DNA of 64,000 nt, from assembly GCA_001953215.1 (NCBI GenBank), contig CP019169.1, forward strand, positions 992,001 to 1,056,000. The letters are read 5' to 3'. The notes under the pieces were generated by a model that was given only the letters and a program-made list of their open reading frames with translations, did not search any database and was not told the DNA's origin. Positions within the stretch are counted from its first letter, which is position 1. Every line of letters begins with the position of its first letter. Below are positions 40,935 to 50,006 of the stretch, piece by piece. The DNA comes from Betaproteobacteria bacterium GR16-43 (GTDB lineage Bacteria; Pseudomonadota; Gammaproteobacteria; Burkholderiales; Usitatibacteraceae). The position numbers were made by a program, and so were the translations under genes.

Positions 40935-42275
40935 TCATCCCAACAGGATCTGCTGCAGCTGCGAATAGTCGCGGGAAAAATCCGGATCGGTTTCGCGCAA
41001 TTCAGCCGTCTTGCGGCAGGCATGGAGCACGGTGGTGTGGTCGCGGCCGCCGAACGCCTCGCCGATCTCGGGCAGGCTTTGCTGCGTGAGTTCCTTGGAA
41101 AGCGCCATCGCCACCTGGCGCGGACGCGCCACGGAACGGAAACGCTTCTTCGAATACATCTCCGACACCTTGATCTTGTAGTAGTCGGCGACGGTCTTCT
41201 GGATGTTCTCGATCGAGACCTGCCGGCTGATGACGGCGAGCAGGTCCTTCAGGGCTTCCTTGGCGGTGACGACGGTCACCGGCGCATTGTTGAATCGCGC
41301 AAAAGCCAGCACGCGCTTCATCGCGCCTTCGAGCTCGCGCACGTTCGAGCGAATGTGCTTGGCGATGAAGAAGGCGACGTTCTCGTCGACGCGTACGCCG
41401 TCCTGTTCGGCCTTCTTCAGCAGGATCGCCACGCGCATCTCGAGTTCAGGGGGCTCCACGGCCACCGTGAGGCCCCAGCCGAAGCGCGAGATCAACCGGT
41501 CTTCGATGCCGGTCAGTTCGCGCGGGAAGGAATCGCTCGAGATGACGACCTGCTTGTGCGCTTCGAACAGCGCATTGAACGTATAGAAGAACTCTTCCTG
41601 GGAACGCGACTTGCCCACGAAGAACTGCACGTCGTCGATCAGGAAGAGGTCGAGCGAGCGGTAGTAGCGCTTGAGCGAATCGAAGCTCTTGTGCTGGTAG
41701 GCGCGCACGACATCGGCCACGAACTGTTCGGCGTGGCTGTAGCGCACCTTCGCTTTCGGGTTGCGCTTGAGGACTTCCGTGCCGATGGCCTGCAGCAGGT
41801 GGGTCTTGCCCAGGCCCGTGCCCCCATAGATGAAGAGGGGGTTGTAGGCGGTGCCGGGATTCTCGGCGACCTGGATGGCCGCGGCGCGCGCGATCTGGTT
41901 CGCCTTTCCGTTCACGAAGTTGGTGAACGTAAAGGAAGGGTTGAGGCGATGTTCCTCGCGGTGGCGTTCCGACGGGGAGGAAGAAGCGACGGGCGCGACG
42001 CTGATGGTCTCGGGGACCACGATCTCCGTCTCGGCCGGCTTCTCGTCCAGCACCAGGTCGACGCTCAGGCCCAGGCCGCCGACGCGCTCCGCGCGCGATT
42101 CGATGCGGGAGAGGAGGTTGGTGCGGACGTAGCGAAGGACGTGATGGTTCGGCGCGAGCAGGACGAGCTGGTTGCCGTGGCGTTCAGCCCGCAGGGGCTT
42201 GATCCAGGTGTCGTACTGCTGTGACGGAAGGTCCTTCTTCAGTTCCGCGGCGAGCGACGGCCAGAGTGAATCCAT
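40935..42275 (-). CDS. dnaA: Chromosomal replication initiator protein DnaA
   Basis: Initiates replication by binding DnaA boxes and opening the origin. Domain I (about residues 1-85) begins MDSLWPSLAAELKKDLPSQQYDTW. A variable linker follows, then the AAA+ domain with Walker A GGTGLGKTHLL, Walker B LFLIDDVQFF and sensor SSDSFPREL. The C-terminal DNA-binding domain has the signature GEAFGGRDHTTVLHACRK. The 446-residue length is normal. Its ATG lacks a Shine-Dalgarno sequence (pyrimidine-rich leader). The candidate promoter about 55-85 bases upstream overlaps a perfect DnaA box, consistent with autoregulation. Confidence 0.99.
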   Translation of the reverse strand: MDSLWPSLAAELKKDLPSQQYDTWIKPLRAERHGNQLVLLAPNHHVLRYVRTNLLSRIESRAERVGGLGLSVDLVLDEKPAETEIVVPETISVAPVASSSPSERHREEHRLNPSFTFTNFVNGKANQIARAAAIQVAENPGTAYNPLFIYGGTGLGKTHLLQAIGTEVLKRNPKAKVRYSHAEQFVADVVRAYQHKSFDSLKRYYRSLDLFLIDDVQFFVGKSRSQEEFFYTFNALFEAHKQVVISSDSFPRELTGIEDRLISRFGWGLTVAVEPPELEMRVAILLKKAEQDGVRVDENVAFFIAKHIRSNVRELEGAMKRVLAFARFNNAPVTVVTAKEALKDLLAVISRQVSIENIQKTVADYYKIKVSEMYSKKRFRSVARPRQVAMALSKELTQQSLPEIGEAFGGRDHTTVLHACRKTAELRETDPDFSRDYSQLQQILLG

Positions 42276-42329
42276 GGGTGCGGAACGGGAGGGGGCGAGG
42301 GGTGAAAATGCGAGCGAAGACGATTGGTA

Positions 42330-42358
42330 ATTTTACTTGGAATGGGGCCAGTTATCCA
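42330..42358 (-). promoter_or_regulatory. Candidate dnaA promoter
   Basis: On the minus strand TGGATA, a 17-base spacer and TAAAAT give four and five matches to the sigma-70 hexamers. The -35 element lies inside the DnaA box, so DnaA bound there would occlude RNA polymerase. Confidence 0.45.
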
Positions 42359-42360
42359 CA
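42352..42360 (+). promoter_or_regulatory. DnaA box (perfect consensus)
   Basis: TTATCCACA matches the strict high-affinity DnaA consensus and lies in the dnaA-rpmH gap. Confidence 0.8.
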
Positions 42361-42414
42361 GCCGTGACAAGGTATCCGTTGAACGCAGGAATGGCGCAGA
42401 AGGCCTTGATCCGT

Positions 42415-42420
42415 TATAAT
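42415..42420 (+). promoter_or_regulatory. -10 box of the rpmH promoter
   Basis: A perfect TATAAT 43 bases before the rpmH ATG. The -35 region is weak (TGGCGC at 17-base spacing), but the position suits rpmH-rnpA. Confidence 0.5.
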
Positions 42421-42463
42421 TTCCTGCTTTGCTCGGCGCCTGTTGCGCCCAATCGAGGTTTCC

Positions 42464-42598
42464 ATGAAACGTACATTCCAGCCGTCCTCCGCACACCGCA
42501 AGAAGACCCACGGCTTTCGCGCTCGCATGAGCACGGCCAGCGGACGGGCGGTCATCAACGCGCGTCGTGCCAAGGGCCGCAAGCGCGTCGCGGTCTAG
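42464..42598 (+). CDS. rpmH: 50S ribosomal protein L34
   Basis: A 44-residue basic ribosomal protein. The sequence begins [20 protein letters not shown] and ends AKGRKRVAV, the family pattern. A GAGG ribosome-binding site lies seven bases upstream. It is the first gene of the conserved rpmH-rnpA-yidD-yidC-mnmE cluster, reading away from dnaA; rnpA starts 7 bases after its stop. Confidence 0.98.
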   Translation: MKRTFQPSSAHRKKTHGFRARMSTASGRAVINARRAKGRKRVAV

Positions 42599-42605
42599 GT
42601 CCCGG

Positions 42606-42974
42606 ATGCACGGCGCCCGGAAGGAAGGTCTTTCGCGGCGCCACCGCTTCGCGGTCCAGGGGTCCTTCGGCCCCGTGCTTCGAAGCCCGCAGAAGGTCCG
42701 GGGTACTCTCGCGACGGTTCACGTGGCCCAGGGTCGCCCCGGCATTTCCCGGTTGGGCATCGCATTGACCCGCCGCCTCGTCCCCTCTTCGGTCCAGCGC
42801 AATCGCGTGAAGCGTATTGCGCGCGAGCTCTTTCGTCGGCATCCGGTGAAGCTGGCGGGGCTCGACGTCGTCATTTCCCTGCGCGAGAAGCTGACCGCGG
42901 AAGGCCGGGAGAAACTCGGCACGGACGTGCGCACGCTGCTCGACGAGGCGCTTCGAAAGGCCTCGGCGGGATGA
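42606..42974 (+). CDS. rnpA: Ribonuclease P protein component
   Basis: Protein subunit of RNase P, which matures tRNA 5' ends. The RNA-binding RNR signature is seen in [17 protein letters not shown]; the N-terminal [12 protein letters not shown] and [13 protein letters not shown] strands also fit. The start ATG gives 122 residues, a normal length; in-frame upstream codons would overlap rpmH. It is joined to yidD by an ATGA overlap. Confidence 0.96.
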   Translation: MHGARKEGLSRRHRFAVQGSFGPVLRSPQKVRGTLATVHVAQGRPGISRLGIALTRRLVPSSVQRNRVKRIARELFRRHPVKLAGLDVVISLREKLTAEGREKLGTDVRTLLDEALRKASAG

Positions 42975-43180
42975 AGCGGCTGCTCCTGGCGTTCATTCGC
43001 GCGTACCAATACCTGCTGAGCCCCTGGTGGGGACGGCAATGCCGCTTCATTCCGACCTGCTCCAACTACGCGATCGAAGCCATCGAGCGCCACGGGGCCC
43101 TGCGCGGGACCTGGATGGCGACCCGGCGCATCGGGCGTTGCCACCCGTGGCACCCCGGCGGTTTCGACCCCGTCCCTTGA
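42971..43180 (+). CDS. yidD: Membrane protein insertion efficiency factor YidD
   Basis: A 69-residue membrane-associated protein that assists insertion of membrane proteins with YidC. The family blocks [37 protein letters not shown] and [15 protein letters not shown] are all present. It starts with an ATGA overlap with rnpA and lies 44 bases before yidC. Confidence 0.96.
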   Translation: MKRLLLAFIRAYQYLLSPWWGRQCRFIPTCSNYAIEAIERHGALRGTWMATRRIGRCHPWHPGGFDPVP

Positions 43181-43224
43181 TTTCCGGACAGAACAACTCC
43201 ATAGCGACATAGACCCACCGCGAC

Positions 43225-44931
43225 ATGATGGATACCCAGAGACTCATTGCCTTCGTTGTCTTCTCGTTCTCGGCGCTCCTGCTGTGGGACGCCTGGCAGA
43301 AGCACAACGCGCCGAAGCCGCCCCCGCCGGGCGTCGTCGCCAGCAGCGTGCCGACGGCCACCAGCGTTCCGGTCGCGCCGACCGCCGCCAACCCGACCCC
43401 CGCGGCAGCGTCGCCCGCGGCGGCATTGGGTGTGCCGGTCTCGACCATCGCCGTGACCGCCGCCACGGGCGAAGTCGTGCTCGCGAAGACCGACCTCTTC
43501 GACGTCGAGCTGAACACGCAGGGCGGGGACATCCGCCGCGTCACGCTGAAGAAGGTCTTCTCGGCACTCGATCGCAACAAACCGCTCACGCTGCTGGAGC
43601 CGAACCCACAGCACTTCTTCGTCACGCAGTCGGGTCTGCTCGGAGAAGGCGCGGCGCTTCCGACGCACAAGACGACGTACGTTCCCGAGGCCAAGTCCTA
43701 CGCGCTCGCCGACGGCAAGGACGCGGTCGAGGTGAAGATGACGGCGCGTGATGCGGCCGGGGTCGAAGTCACGAAGCGCTATGTGTTCAAGCGCGGCACC
43801 TACGAGATCGATGTCTACTACGACATCAAGAACGGTTCCGACAAGCCGGTCGCCAACGCGACGGCCTACTACCAGTTCCTTCGCGACAACAACCAGCCCA
43901 GCCAGGAAGCCGCGCAGACGAGCTCCTTTGCAGGCGTGGCCACGTTTACCGGGCCGGCGGTCTATACGGAAGCCACGAAGTTCCAGAAGGTCGACTTCAA
44001 GGACATCGAGAAGGGCAAGCAGTCCCATCCCAAGGAGTCGAAGGACGGCTGGATCGCGGTGATCCAGCATTACTTCGTTTCGGCCTGGGCGCCGAAGGCC
44101 GGCACGGACCGCACGTTCTTCACGCGCCACATCGTCGACAACCTCTATACCGTCGGTGTCACGATTCCGGTCGGCACGATCGCCGCGGGAGCCACGGCCA
44201 CGACGATGGCCCCGCTCTACATCGGGCCGCAGGAGACGGAGAAGCTCGAGAAGATCGCGCCCGGCCTGGATCTCGTCGTCGACTACGGCTGGCTGCACAT
44301 CCTCGCCGCACCGCTCTTCTGGCTTCTCAAGTCGCTGCACGCGCTCATCGGCAACTGGGGCTGGTCGATCATCGCCCTCACCGTCCTCATCAAGGCGGTC
44401 TTCTATCCGCTGAACGCCAAGGCGGGCCGCTCGATGGCGTCGATGAAGGTGCTCGCGCCGAAGATGGAGAAGCTGAAGGAGCTCTACGGCGACGACCGGC
44501 AGAAGCTGAACCAGGCGATGATGGAGCTCTACCGCACGGAGAAGATCAATCCGGTCGGGGGCTGCCTTCCGATCGTCGTGCAGATCCCGGTGTTCATCGC
44601 GCTCTATTGGGTGTTGCTCGCCTCGATCGAGCTGCGCCATGCGCCCTGGCTGGGATGGATCCAGGATCTCTCCGCACCGGACCCGTACTTCGTGCTGCCG
44701 GTGATCTATGCGATCTCCATGTTCGTGCAGACGAAGCTGAACCCCGCGCCCGCCGACCCGGTGCAGGCGAAGGTGATGCTGGTCATGCCCATCATGTTCA
44801 GCGTGTTCTTCCTTTTCTTCCCGTCGGGCCTGGTGCTCTACTGGGTGGTCCAGAACCTGATCGGGATCGCGCAGCAGTGGCACATCAACCGCACCCTCGA
44901 GCGCGAAGCGAAGGCGAAAGCCAAGCGCTGA
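43225..44931 (+). CDS. yidC: Membrane protein insertase YidC
   Basis: Inner-membrane insertase working alone or with SecYEG. The 568-residue gram-negative form has an N-terminal helix (RLIAFVVFSFSALLLWDAW), a Pro/Ala linker, and a large periplasmic beta-sandwich (about residues 75-350). The five-helix conserved core follows, with ALIGNWGWSIIALTVLIKAVFYPL and the hydrophilic-groove arginine region, ending in a Lys-rich tail. Two ATG codons in tandem could start it. mnmE follows directly, its frame opening within the yidC stop. Confidence 0.97.
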   Translation: MMDTQRLIAFVVFSFSALLLWDAWQKHNAPKPPPPGVVASSVPTATSVPVAPTAANPTPAAASPAAALGVPVSTIAVTAATGEVVLAKTDLFDVELNTQGGDIRRVTLKKVFSALDRNKPLTLLEPNPQHFFVTQSGLLGEGAALPTHKTTYVPEAKSYALADGKDAVEVKMTARDAAGVEVTKRYVFKRGTYEIDVYYDIKNGSDKPVANATAYYQFLRDNNQPSQEAAQTSSFAGVATFTGPAVYTEATKFQKVDFKDIEKGKQSHPKESKDGWIAVIQHYFVSAWAPKAGTDRTFFTRHIVDNLYTVGVTIPVGTIAAGATATTMAPLYIGPQETEKLEKIAPGLDLVVDYGWLHILAAPLFWLLKSLHALIGNWGWSIIALTVLIKAVFYPLNAKAGRSMASMKVLAPKMEKLKELYGDDRQKLNQAMMELYRTEKINPVGGCLPIVVQIPVFIALYWVLLASIELRHAPWLGWIQDLSAPDPYFVLPVIYAISMFVQTKLNPAPADPVQAKVMLVMPIMFSVFFLFFPSGLVLYWVVQNLIGIAQQWHINRTLEREAKAKAKR

Positions 44932-46268
44932 GCGCAGCCGATACGATCGCGGCCATCGCCACTCCGGCGGGCCGCGGCGGCATCGGCGTGGTTCGTGTTT
45001 CCGGCGCGCGCGCGGGCGACATCGCCGTGTCGATCCTGGGTGAGTTGCCGCCCGTTCGCCATGCGACCCTGGCGCGCTTTCGCGGCGCTTCGGGCGACGT
45101 GATCGACAGCGGCATCGCCCTCTTCTTCGGTTCCCCTCACTCCTATACCGGCGAGCACGTCCTCGAGTTGCAGGGGCACGGCGGTCCCGTGGTGATGCGC
45201 GAGTTGCTTCGCCGCTGTGTCGAGCTGGGCGCGCGCGTGGCCGACCCCGGAGAGTTCACGCGCCGCGCTTTCCTCAACGACCGCATCGACCTCGCGCAAG
45301 CCGAGAGCGTGGCGGACCTCATCGATGCTTCGAGCGCGGAGGCGGCAGCCAGTGCGGCGCGTTCGCTCGAAGGCGAGTTCTCGCGGTACATCCATGAGCT
45401 CGTGGAAGGCCTCATCGACCTGCGCATGCATGTCGAGGCTTGCATCGATTTTCCGGAGGAAGAGATCGATCCCGCCGATCGCTCCGCGCTTGCGACGAAA
45501 CTGGGCAACCTGCGCGCGCGGCTCGAGGCACTGCTCGTGCAGGCTCGCCAGGGCGCCGTGCTGCGCGACGGTCTCACCGTCGTGCTCGTCGGTCCGCCCA
45601 ACGTCGGCAAGTCGAGCTTGCTCAACCGGCTCGCGGGCGAAGACATCGCCATCGTCACGCCCATCGCCGGGACCACGCGGGACTTCGTGCGCGCGACGAT
45701 CAATGTCGAGGGTGTTCCCATCCACCTCATCGACACGGCCGGCCTGCGCGACTCACCCGACGAGGTGGAACGCATCGGCATCGAGCGCGCGTGGAAGGCG
45801 ATCCAGTCGGCGGGTGCCGTGCTCTACATTGCGGAAGCGGGCGACGCGTCGCGTAGGGAAGAGGCGCTGTTCTCCGATCGCCTTCCGCGGGGAACGCCCG
45901 TCGCACACGTCACCAACAAGATCGACCTCACGGGCGCGCCGCCGAGTAGCGAGGGCGACGAGCGCGACAAGCGCATCCGGGTTTCGGCCAGGACAGGCGC
46001 GGGACTCGAGGCCCTGCGTGCATGGCTGCTGCACACCGCGGGATGGCGCCCGCACGGAGAAGGCCTCTTCATGGCCCGGGAGCGCCACCTCGTTGCGCTG
46101 CACGCCGCTCGGGAGCGCCTTGCCGCAGCCGGCGATAACACTCAAGCCTTTGAATTATATGCAGAAGACCTAAAGCTGGCTCAGGAGGCTTTAGGATCCA
46201 TCACGGGTGCCGTGACGGCCGATGACCTCCTGGGTGAGATCTTCAGCCGTTTCTGTATCGGAAAGTGA
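44928..46268 (+). CDS. mnmE: tRNA-5-carboxymethylaminomethyl-2-thiouridine GTPase MnmE (CTG start)
   Basis: With MnmG it modifies wobble uridine 34 of several tRNAs. The N-terminal folate-binding domain begins ADTIAAIATPAGRGGIGVVRVSG. The helical domain and the G domain follow with G1 GPPNVGKSS, the AGTTRDF switch, G3 DTAGLRD and G4 NKID, and the C-terminus ends in the catalytic cysteine motif FCIGK. Homology places the start at codon LSAADTIA, where only CTG is available (overlapping the yidC TGA as CTGA); the nearest conventional start is a GTG 51 bases upstream inside yidC. From CTG the protein is 446 residues, close to the family norm. Confidence 0.95.
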   Translation: MSAADTIAAIATPAGRGGIGVVRVSGARAGDIAVSILGELPPVRHATLARFRGASGDVIDSGIALFFGSPHSYTGEHVLELQGHGGPVVMRELLRRCVELGARVADPGEFTRRAFLNDRIDLAQAESVADLIDASSAEAAASAARSLEGEFSRYIHELVEGLIDLRMHVEACIDFPEEEIDPADRSALATKLGNLRARLEALLVQARQGAVLRDGLTVVLVGPPNVGKSSLLNRLAGEDIAIVTPIAGTTRDFVRATINVEGVPIHLIDTAGLRDSPDEVERIGIERAWKAIQSAGAVLYIAEAGDASRREEALFSDRLPRGTPVAHVTNKIDLTGAPPSSEGDERDKRIRVSARTGAGLEALRAWLLHTAGWRPHGEGLFMARERHLVALHAARERLAAAGDNTQAFELYAEDLKLAQEALGSITGAVTADDLLGEIFSRFCIGK

Positions 46269-46284
46269 CATTTCAGGGGATTCC

Positions 46285-46596
46285 ATGAGAAAACACGTCG
46301 TAGCCTGCCTGATGGCCTTGCTGGTCCCCTCGGGAACCGTGTTCGCGCAGGAAGTTTCGGAGAGCGTGAAGCGGACCTGCAGGTCCGTTGCCGACTCCAC
46401 CGCGCGATCGATCGTCTCCGCCATTCGCGCCAAGCGGGAGCCCGCCGATGCGGTACGGCGAGTCCCGGATTCCTGGCTGGAGGGCGTCCAAGCGCACATG
46501 CTGCTCGCGGCTTCCAAGGCGAGCTCCCTGTCCGAGGACGACCTGGCGGCCATCGGCTACTCGTATTGCGTCGAACGTCGCCCGACCACCCGATGA
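46285..46596 (+). CDS. Small exported protein of unknown function
   Basis: A 103-residue protein not recognised. A good AGGGGA ribosome-binding site and a signal peptide (KHVVACLMALLVPSGTVFA, cleavage near FAQ) define the start. The mature 80 residues are mainly helical with two cysteines (KRTCRSVAD and YSYCVER), which could form a disulfide. It is joined by an ATGA overlap to a dienelactone-hydrolase-type gene and separated by 16 bases from mnmE. The pair is an insertion between mnmE and mnmG and may form a small periplasmic unit. Confidence 0.6.
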   Translation: MRKHVVACLMALLVPSGTVFAQEVSESVKRTCRSVADSTARSIVSAIRAKREPADAVRRVPDSWLEGVQAHMLLAASKASSLSEDDLAAIGYSYCVERRPTTR

Positions 46597-47447
46597 CGTT
46601 CCACGTGAAACCTCTCTCCCGCCTTCTCCTCGCCTGCCTCGCGGCAGGTCCCGCTTTCGTCCTTGCGGCTGGGGAGGCCGTAACCATCCCCGGGCCCGAC
46701 ATCGAGTTGGTCGGCCGTCTCTACCGCCCGGTTGGGGACGGCCCCTTCCCGGCCGTCGTCCTCATGCACGGTTGCAGCGGGATGTGGCGCAAGGACGGGA
46801 AGGAGCCCACCGGCCACTACATCGCCTGGGCGGAGCATTGGCGGGGCAAGGGATATGTGGCGCTTCTCGTGGACAGCTTTGGGCCCCGGGGCGAGCGCGA
46901 GATCTGCACGCACAAGGATCGCAAGATTCGCCCCGAGCGTGACCGCCCGAAGGACGCCTATGCGGCCCTGGAGTGGCTCGCCAAGCGCAAGGAGGTGGAC
47001 CAGGGTCACGTCCACCTTCAGGGCTTCTCCAACGGTGCCATGGCAGTCCTGAGCACGGTGCGGACCGATGCGCCTGGCCGTCCCGCCAAGGGCCCCGAGT
47101 TCCGGTCCGCCGTGGCCTTCTATCCGGGCTGTACGGCCCTCCTGAAGGTCGACTACAAGACCGTCGTGCCGCTCCTGATCCAGTCCGGCGGTGCCGACGA
47201 CTGGACGCCGGCCAGGGCCTGCGAACAGCTGGTCGAGCGTTCGAAGGCGGGCAGCCCCCTGATGGAGATCGACGTTTATCCGGGCGCCCACCACGCATTC
47301 GACGGCGACGCCCCGGTGCGCAGCCGCCCCGAAGTCCGCAACGGCCATGCGGCTGGCGGCTGGGGGGCCACGGTGGGAGCGAATCCCGAGGCGCGCGCCA
47401 AAGCCTACGACCGTACAACGGCCTGGATCGAAGCCCGCAACCGCTGA
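46593..47447 (+). CDS. Exported dienelactone hydrolase-type alpha/beta hydrolase
   Basis: A 284-residue serine/cysteine hydrolase candidate with a signal peptide (LSRLLLACLAAGPAFVLAAGEA). The alpha/beta fold starts PFPAVVLMHGCSGMWR; the nucleophile elbow reads GFSNGAM, that is serine in GxSxG. The acid lies in GGADDWTPA and the histidine in YPGAHHAFDG. CTHKDRKIRPERDRPKDAYAALEWL is typical of the exported DLH branch. Substrate unknown. The ATGA start overlaps the small upstream gene. A parS-like site is embedded in codons 2-7 and another lies just after the stop, so the gene's 5' sequence is constrained by chromosome segregation. Confidence 0.82.
   Translation: MTFHVKPLSRLLLACLAAGPAFVLAAGEAVTIPGPDIELVGRLYRPVGDGPFPAVVLMHGCSGMWRKDGKEPTGHYIAWAEHWRGKGYVALLVDSFGPRGEREICTHKDRKIRPERDRPKDAYAALEWLAKRKEVDQGHVHLQGFSNGAMAVLSTVRTDAPGRPAKGPEFRSAVAFYPGCTALLKVDYKTVVPLLIQSGGADDWTPARACEQLVERSKAGSPLMEIDVYPGAHHAFDGDAPVRSRPEVRNGHAAGGWGATVGANPEARAKAYDRTTAWIEARNR
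46598..46611. other. parS: parS-like ParB binding site 1
   Basis: GTTCCACGTGAAAC differs at one base from the perfect palindrome GTTTCACGTGAAAC and fits the broad parS consensus, in which that base is variable. It lies inside codons 2-7 of the hydrolase gene, about 3.4 kb upstream of parA. Confidence 0.75.
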
Positions 47448-47454
47448 CGAGGCG

Positions 47455-47468
47455 GTTCCACGTGAAAC
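47455..47468. other. parS: parS-like ParB binding site 2
   Basis: The same 14-mer GTTCCACGTGAAAC as site 1, here with a 3' A that extends the match to consensus. It lies between the hydrolase stop and mnmG, about 2.5 kb upstream of parA and 5 kb from the dnaA-rpmH gap. Confidence 0.82.
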
Positions 47469-47532
47469 AACCGGGGGTCTTGAGGGGTCGATTCGCGTAG
47501 AATTCGCGGTCTCCTTTTGAGTGCGGGCGGTC

Positions 47533-49383
47533 GTGGAATTTCCCAGGCAATTCGATGTGATCGTGGTGGGCGGCGGACACGCCGGCACCGAAGCGGCGCT
47601 GGCTTCGGCGCGCTCCGGCGCGCGCACGCTGCTGCTCACGCACGCCATCGAGACGCTCGGCCAGATGTCCTGCAACCCTTCGATCGGCGGCATCGGCAAG
47701 GGTCACCTTACCCGGGAGGTCGATGCGCTCGGTGGCGCCATGGCGATCGCCACCGACGAGGCGGGAATCCAGTTCCGGACGCTCAACGGCAGCAAGGGGC
47801 CCGCGGTCCGGGCGACTCGCGCCCAGGCCGACCGCATGCTGTACCGCGCGGCCATCCGGCGCCGGCTCGAGAACCAGCCCAACCTCTGGCTTTTCCAGCA
47901 GGCCGTGGACGACCTCCTGGTCGAGGGCGATCGCGTAACGGGTGCCGTCACGGCCATCGGACTTCGCTTCATGGCCCGCTCCGTGGTCCTCACCGCCGGC
48001 ACCTTCCTGGGCGGCCGTATCCACGTCGGGCTCGACAACTACCAGGGCGGCCGCGCCGGAGACCCGCCGTCGCTCACGCTCGCAGCCCGTCTTCGCGAAC
48101 TGAAGCTGCCTGTCGGGCGCCTCAAGACCGGCACCCCGCCGCGCATCGATGGACGCACGATCGATTTCTCGAAACTCACGGAGCAGCCGGGAGATCGCCC
48201 CGAGCCGGTCTTCTCGTTCCGCGGCTCGCGCGAAATGCATCCGCGCCAGGTGAGCTGCTGGATCACGCACACCAACGAACGGACGCATGACATCATCCGC
48301 GCCGGCCTCGATCGGTCGCCGATGTTCACGGGGGTGATCGAGGGCGTGGGCCCGCGCTACTGCCCCTCCATCGAGGACAAGATCCACCGCTTCGCCGGCA
48401 AGACCGGCCACCAGGTGTTCCTCGAACCCGAGGGCCTGACGACGCACGAGTACTACCCCAACGGCATCTCGACCAGCCTGCCGTTCGACGTGCAGTCCGA
48501 GCTCGTGCGCTCGATCGCGGGGCTGGAGGACGCGCACATCCTGCGGCCCGGCTACGCGATCGAGTACGACTACTTCGATCCGCGCGGCCTGCGGGCCACC
48601 CTCGAAACCAAGGCGATCGCGGGGCTCTTCTTCGCCGGCCAGATCAACGGGACCACGGGCTACGAGGAAGCGGCCGCGCAGGGCCTGCTGGCGGGCATCA
48701 ACGCCGCGCGGCTCGCCCGCGGCGAACCGGGCTGGTGCCCTCGCCGCGACGAGGCCTACCTCGGTGTACTGGTCGACGATCTCGTCACGCGAGGCGTTTC
48801 GGAGCCGTACCGCATGTTCACCAGCCGGGCCGAATACCGCCTCCAGCTGCGCGAGGACAATGCCGATCTCCGCCTCACCGAAACGGGCCGCCGCCTCGGT
48901 CTCGTCGACGATGCGCAATGGGCTGCGTTCTGCGCCAAGCGCGAAGCGATCGAGCGAGAAACAGCGCGCCTCAAGGCAACCCGCTCGGGCGAGCACACGC
49001 TCTACGAATTGCTGCGCCGTCCCGATGTGAGCTATGGCTCACTGCCGTGGGGATCCAATACAGGGGCCGCTCTCCAGGATTCAGCCGCAACCGAACAAGT
49101 GGAGATCTCGGCCAAGTACGCCGGCTACATCGAGCGCCAGAAGGACGAAGTCGCCCACCAGCAGGCGCAGGACGACGTCGTGATTCCGACCGAACTCGAC
49201 TACGCCTCGGTCCGCGGTCTCTCGACGGAAGTCCGCCAGAAGCTTTCGAAGCAACGTCCCGAAACCATCGGCCAGGCCACGCGCATCCAGGGCGTGACAC
49301 CGGCGGCGATTTCGCTCCTCCTGGTTCACCTGAAGCGCCGGCGTCTCGCCGAGCACGCTGCACCCACAGAGAAAACGGCATGA
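47533..49383 (+). CDS. mnmG: tRNA uridine-5-carboxymethylaminomethyl modification enzyme MnmG (GidA)
   Basis: FAD-dependent partner of MnmE. The dinucleotide-binding [22 protein letters not shown], the [23 protein letters not shown] block, the [11 protein letters not shown] motif and the C-terminal helical MnmE-binding region are all present. GTG was chosen because GGGCGG lies six bases upstream and the resulting [15 protein letters not shown] matches the family N-terminus. An in-frame GTG at 47521 would add four residues. Length 616. It opens the conserved mnmG-rsmG-parA-parB run, with ATGA overlaps at each junction. Confidence 0.97.
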   Translation: MEFPRQFDVIVVGGGHAGTEAALASARSGARTLLLTHAIETLGQMSCNPSIGGIGKGHLTREVDALGGAMAIATDEAGIQFRTLNGSKGPAVRATRAQADRMLYRAAIRRRLENQPNLWLFQQAVDDLLVEGDRVTGAVTAIGLRFMARSVVLTAGTFLGGRIHVGLDNYQGGRAGDPPSLTLAARLRELKLPVGRLKTGTPPRIDGRTIDFSKLTEQPGDRPEPVFSFRGSREMHPRQVSCWITHTNERTHDIIRAGLDRSPMFTGVIEGVGPRYCPSIEDKIHRFAGKTGHQVFLEPEGLTTHEYYPNGISTSLPFDVQSELVRSIAGLEDAHILRPGYAIEYDYFDPRGLRATLETKAIAGLFFAGQINGTTGYEEAAAQGLLAGINAARLARGEPGWCPRRDEAYLGVLVDDLVTRGVSEPYRMFTSRAEYRLQLREDNADLRLTETGRRLGLVDDAQWAAFCAKREAIERETARLKATRSGEHTLYELLRRPDVSYGSLPWGSNTGAALQDSAATEQVEISAKYAGYIERQKDEVAHQQAQDDVVIPTELDYASVRGLSTEVRQKLSKQRPETIGQATRIQGVTPAAISLLLVHLKRRRLAEHAAPTEKTA

Positions 49384-50006
49384 GCGTCGAACAACGGATC
49401 GCCGAGGGGGTTTCGGCGATGGGCCTCACATTGCCCGATGATTCCCTCGTGAAGCTCGAGCACTACCTCGAACTCATCGCGAAATGGAATCGCGTGCACA
49501 ACCTCACGGCCGTGCGCGAACCGGACCAGATGGTGCCGCTGCACCTGCTCGACAGCCTCTCCGTCCTGCCGCACGTTCTCGGCGCGAAGAGCCTCCTCGA
49601 TGTGGGTACGGGGGCCGGTCTCCCCGGCATCCCCATTTCGATCGCGCGTCCCGACCTCGACGTGACCTTGCTCGACGCGAGCCACAAGAAGACGGCTTTC
49701 CTCACGCAGGCAAAGGCCGAGCTGCGGCTCGCCCGCGTGAAGGTCGAGTGCGAGCGCGTGGAGCGCTGGAAGCCCGATGTGCTTTTCGACGTGGTCGTGT
49801 CGCGCGCCTTCTCCGAGCTCGCCGACTTCGTCGCGCAGGCGAAGCACCTCGTCGCTCCCGGGGGCTTCCTGCTCGCGATGAAGGGCGTGCATCCGTTCGA
49901 GGAGATCGCGAAGGTGCCCGCCTCCCACCGCGTGGACCAGGTGGTCGAGCTCGCCGTGCCGAGCCTCGACGCCAAGCGCCACCTCGTGCTGTTGAAGGCG
50001 GCATGA
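49380..50006 (+). CDS. rsmG: 16S rRNA (guanine527-N7)-methyltransferase RsmG (GidB)
   Basis: Methylates G527 of 16S rRNA with S-adenosylmethionine. The SAM-binding motif [18 protein letters not shown] is intact, preceded by [16 protein letters not shown], a family hallmark, and followed by [13 protein letters not shown] and SRAFSEL. The length of 208 residues is normal. It overlaps mnmG and parA by ATGA. Confidence 0.96.
   Translation: MSVEQRIAEGVSAMGLTLPDDSLVKLEHYLELIAKWNRVHNLTAVREPDQMVPLHLLDSLSVLPHVLGAKSLLDVGTGAGLPGIPISIARPDLDVTLLDASHKKTAFLTQAKAELRLARVKVECERVERWKPDVLFDVVVSRAFSELADFVAQAKHLVAPGGFLLAMKGVHPFEEIAKVPASHRVDQVVELAVPSLDAKRHLVLLKAA

Larger units (their letters stand above)
42276..42463. 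other. oriC: Likely replication-origin region between dnaA and rpmH
   Basis: The 188-base gap separates divergent dnaA and rpmH. It contains one perfect DnaA box (42352-42360), an AT-richer patch at about 42323-42340, the dnaA promoter candidate and the rpmH -10 box. Only one perfect box is visible, so the placement rests mainly on gene context (dnaA-dnaN-gyrB one way, rpmH-rnpA and parAB the other way). Weaker boxes or the dnaA-dnaN gap may contribute. Confidence 0.45.
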
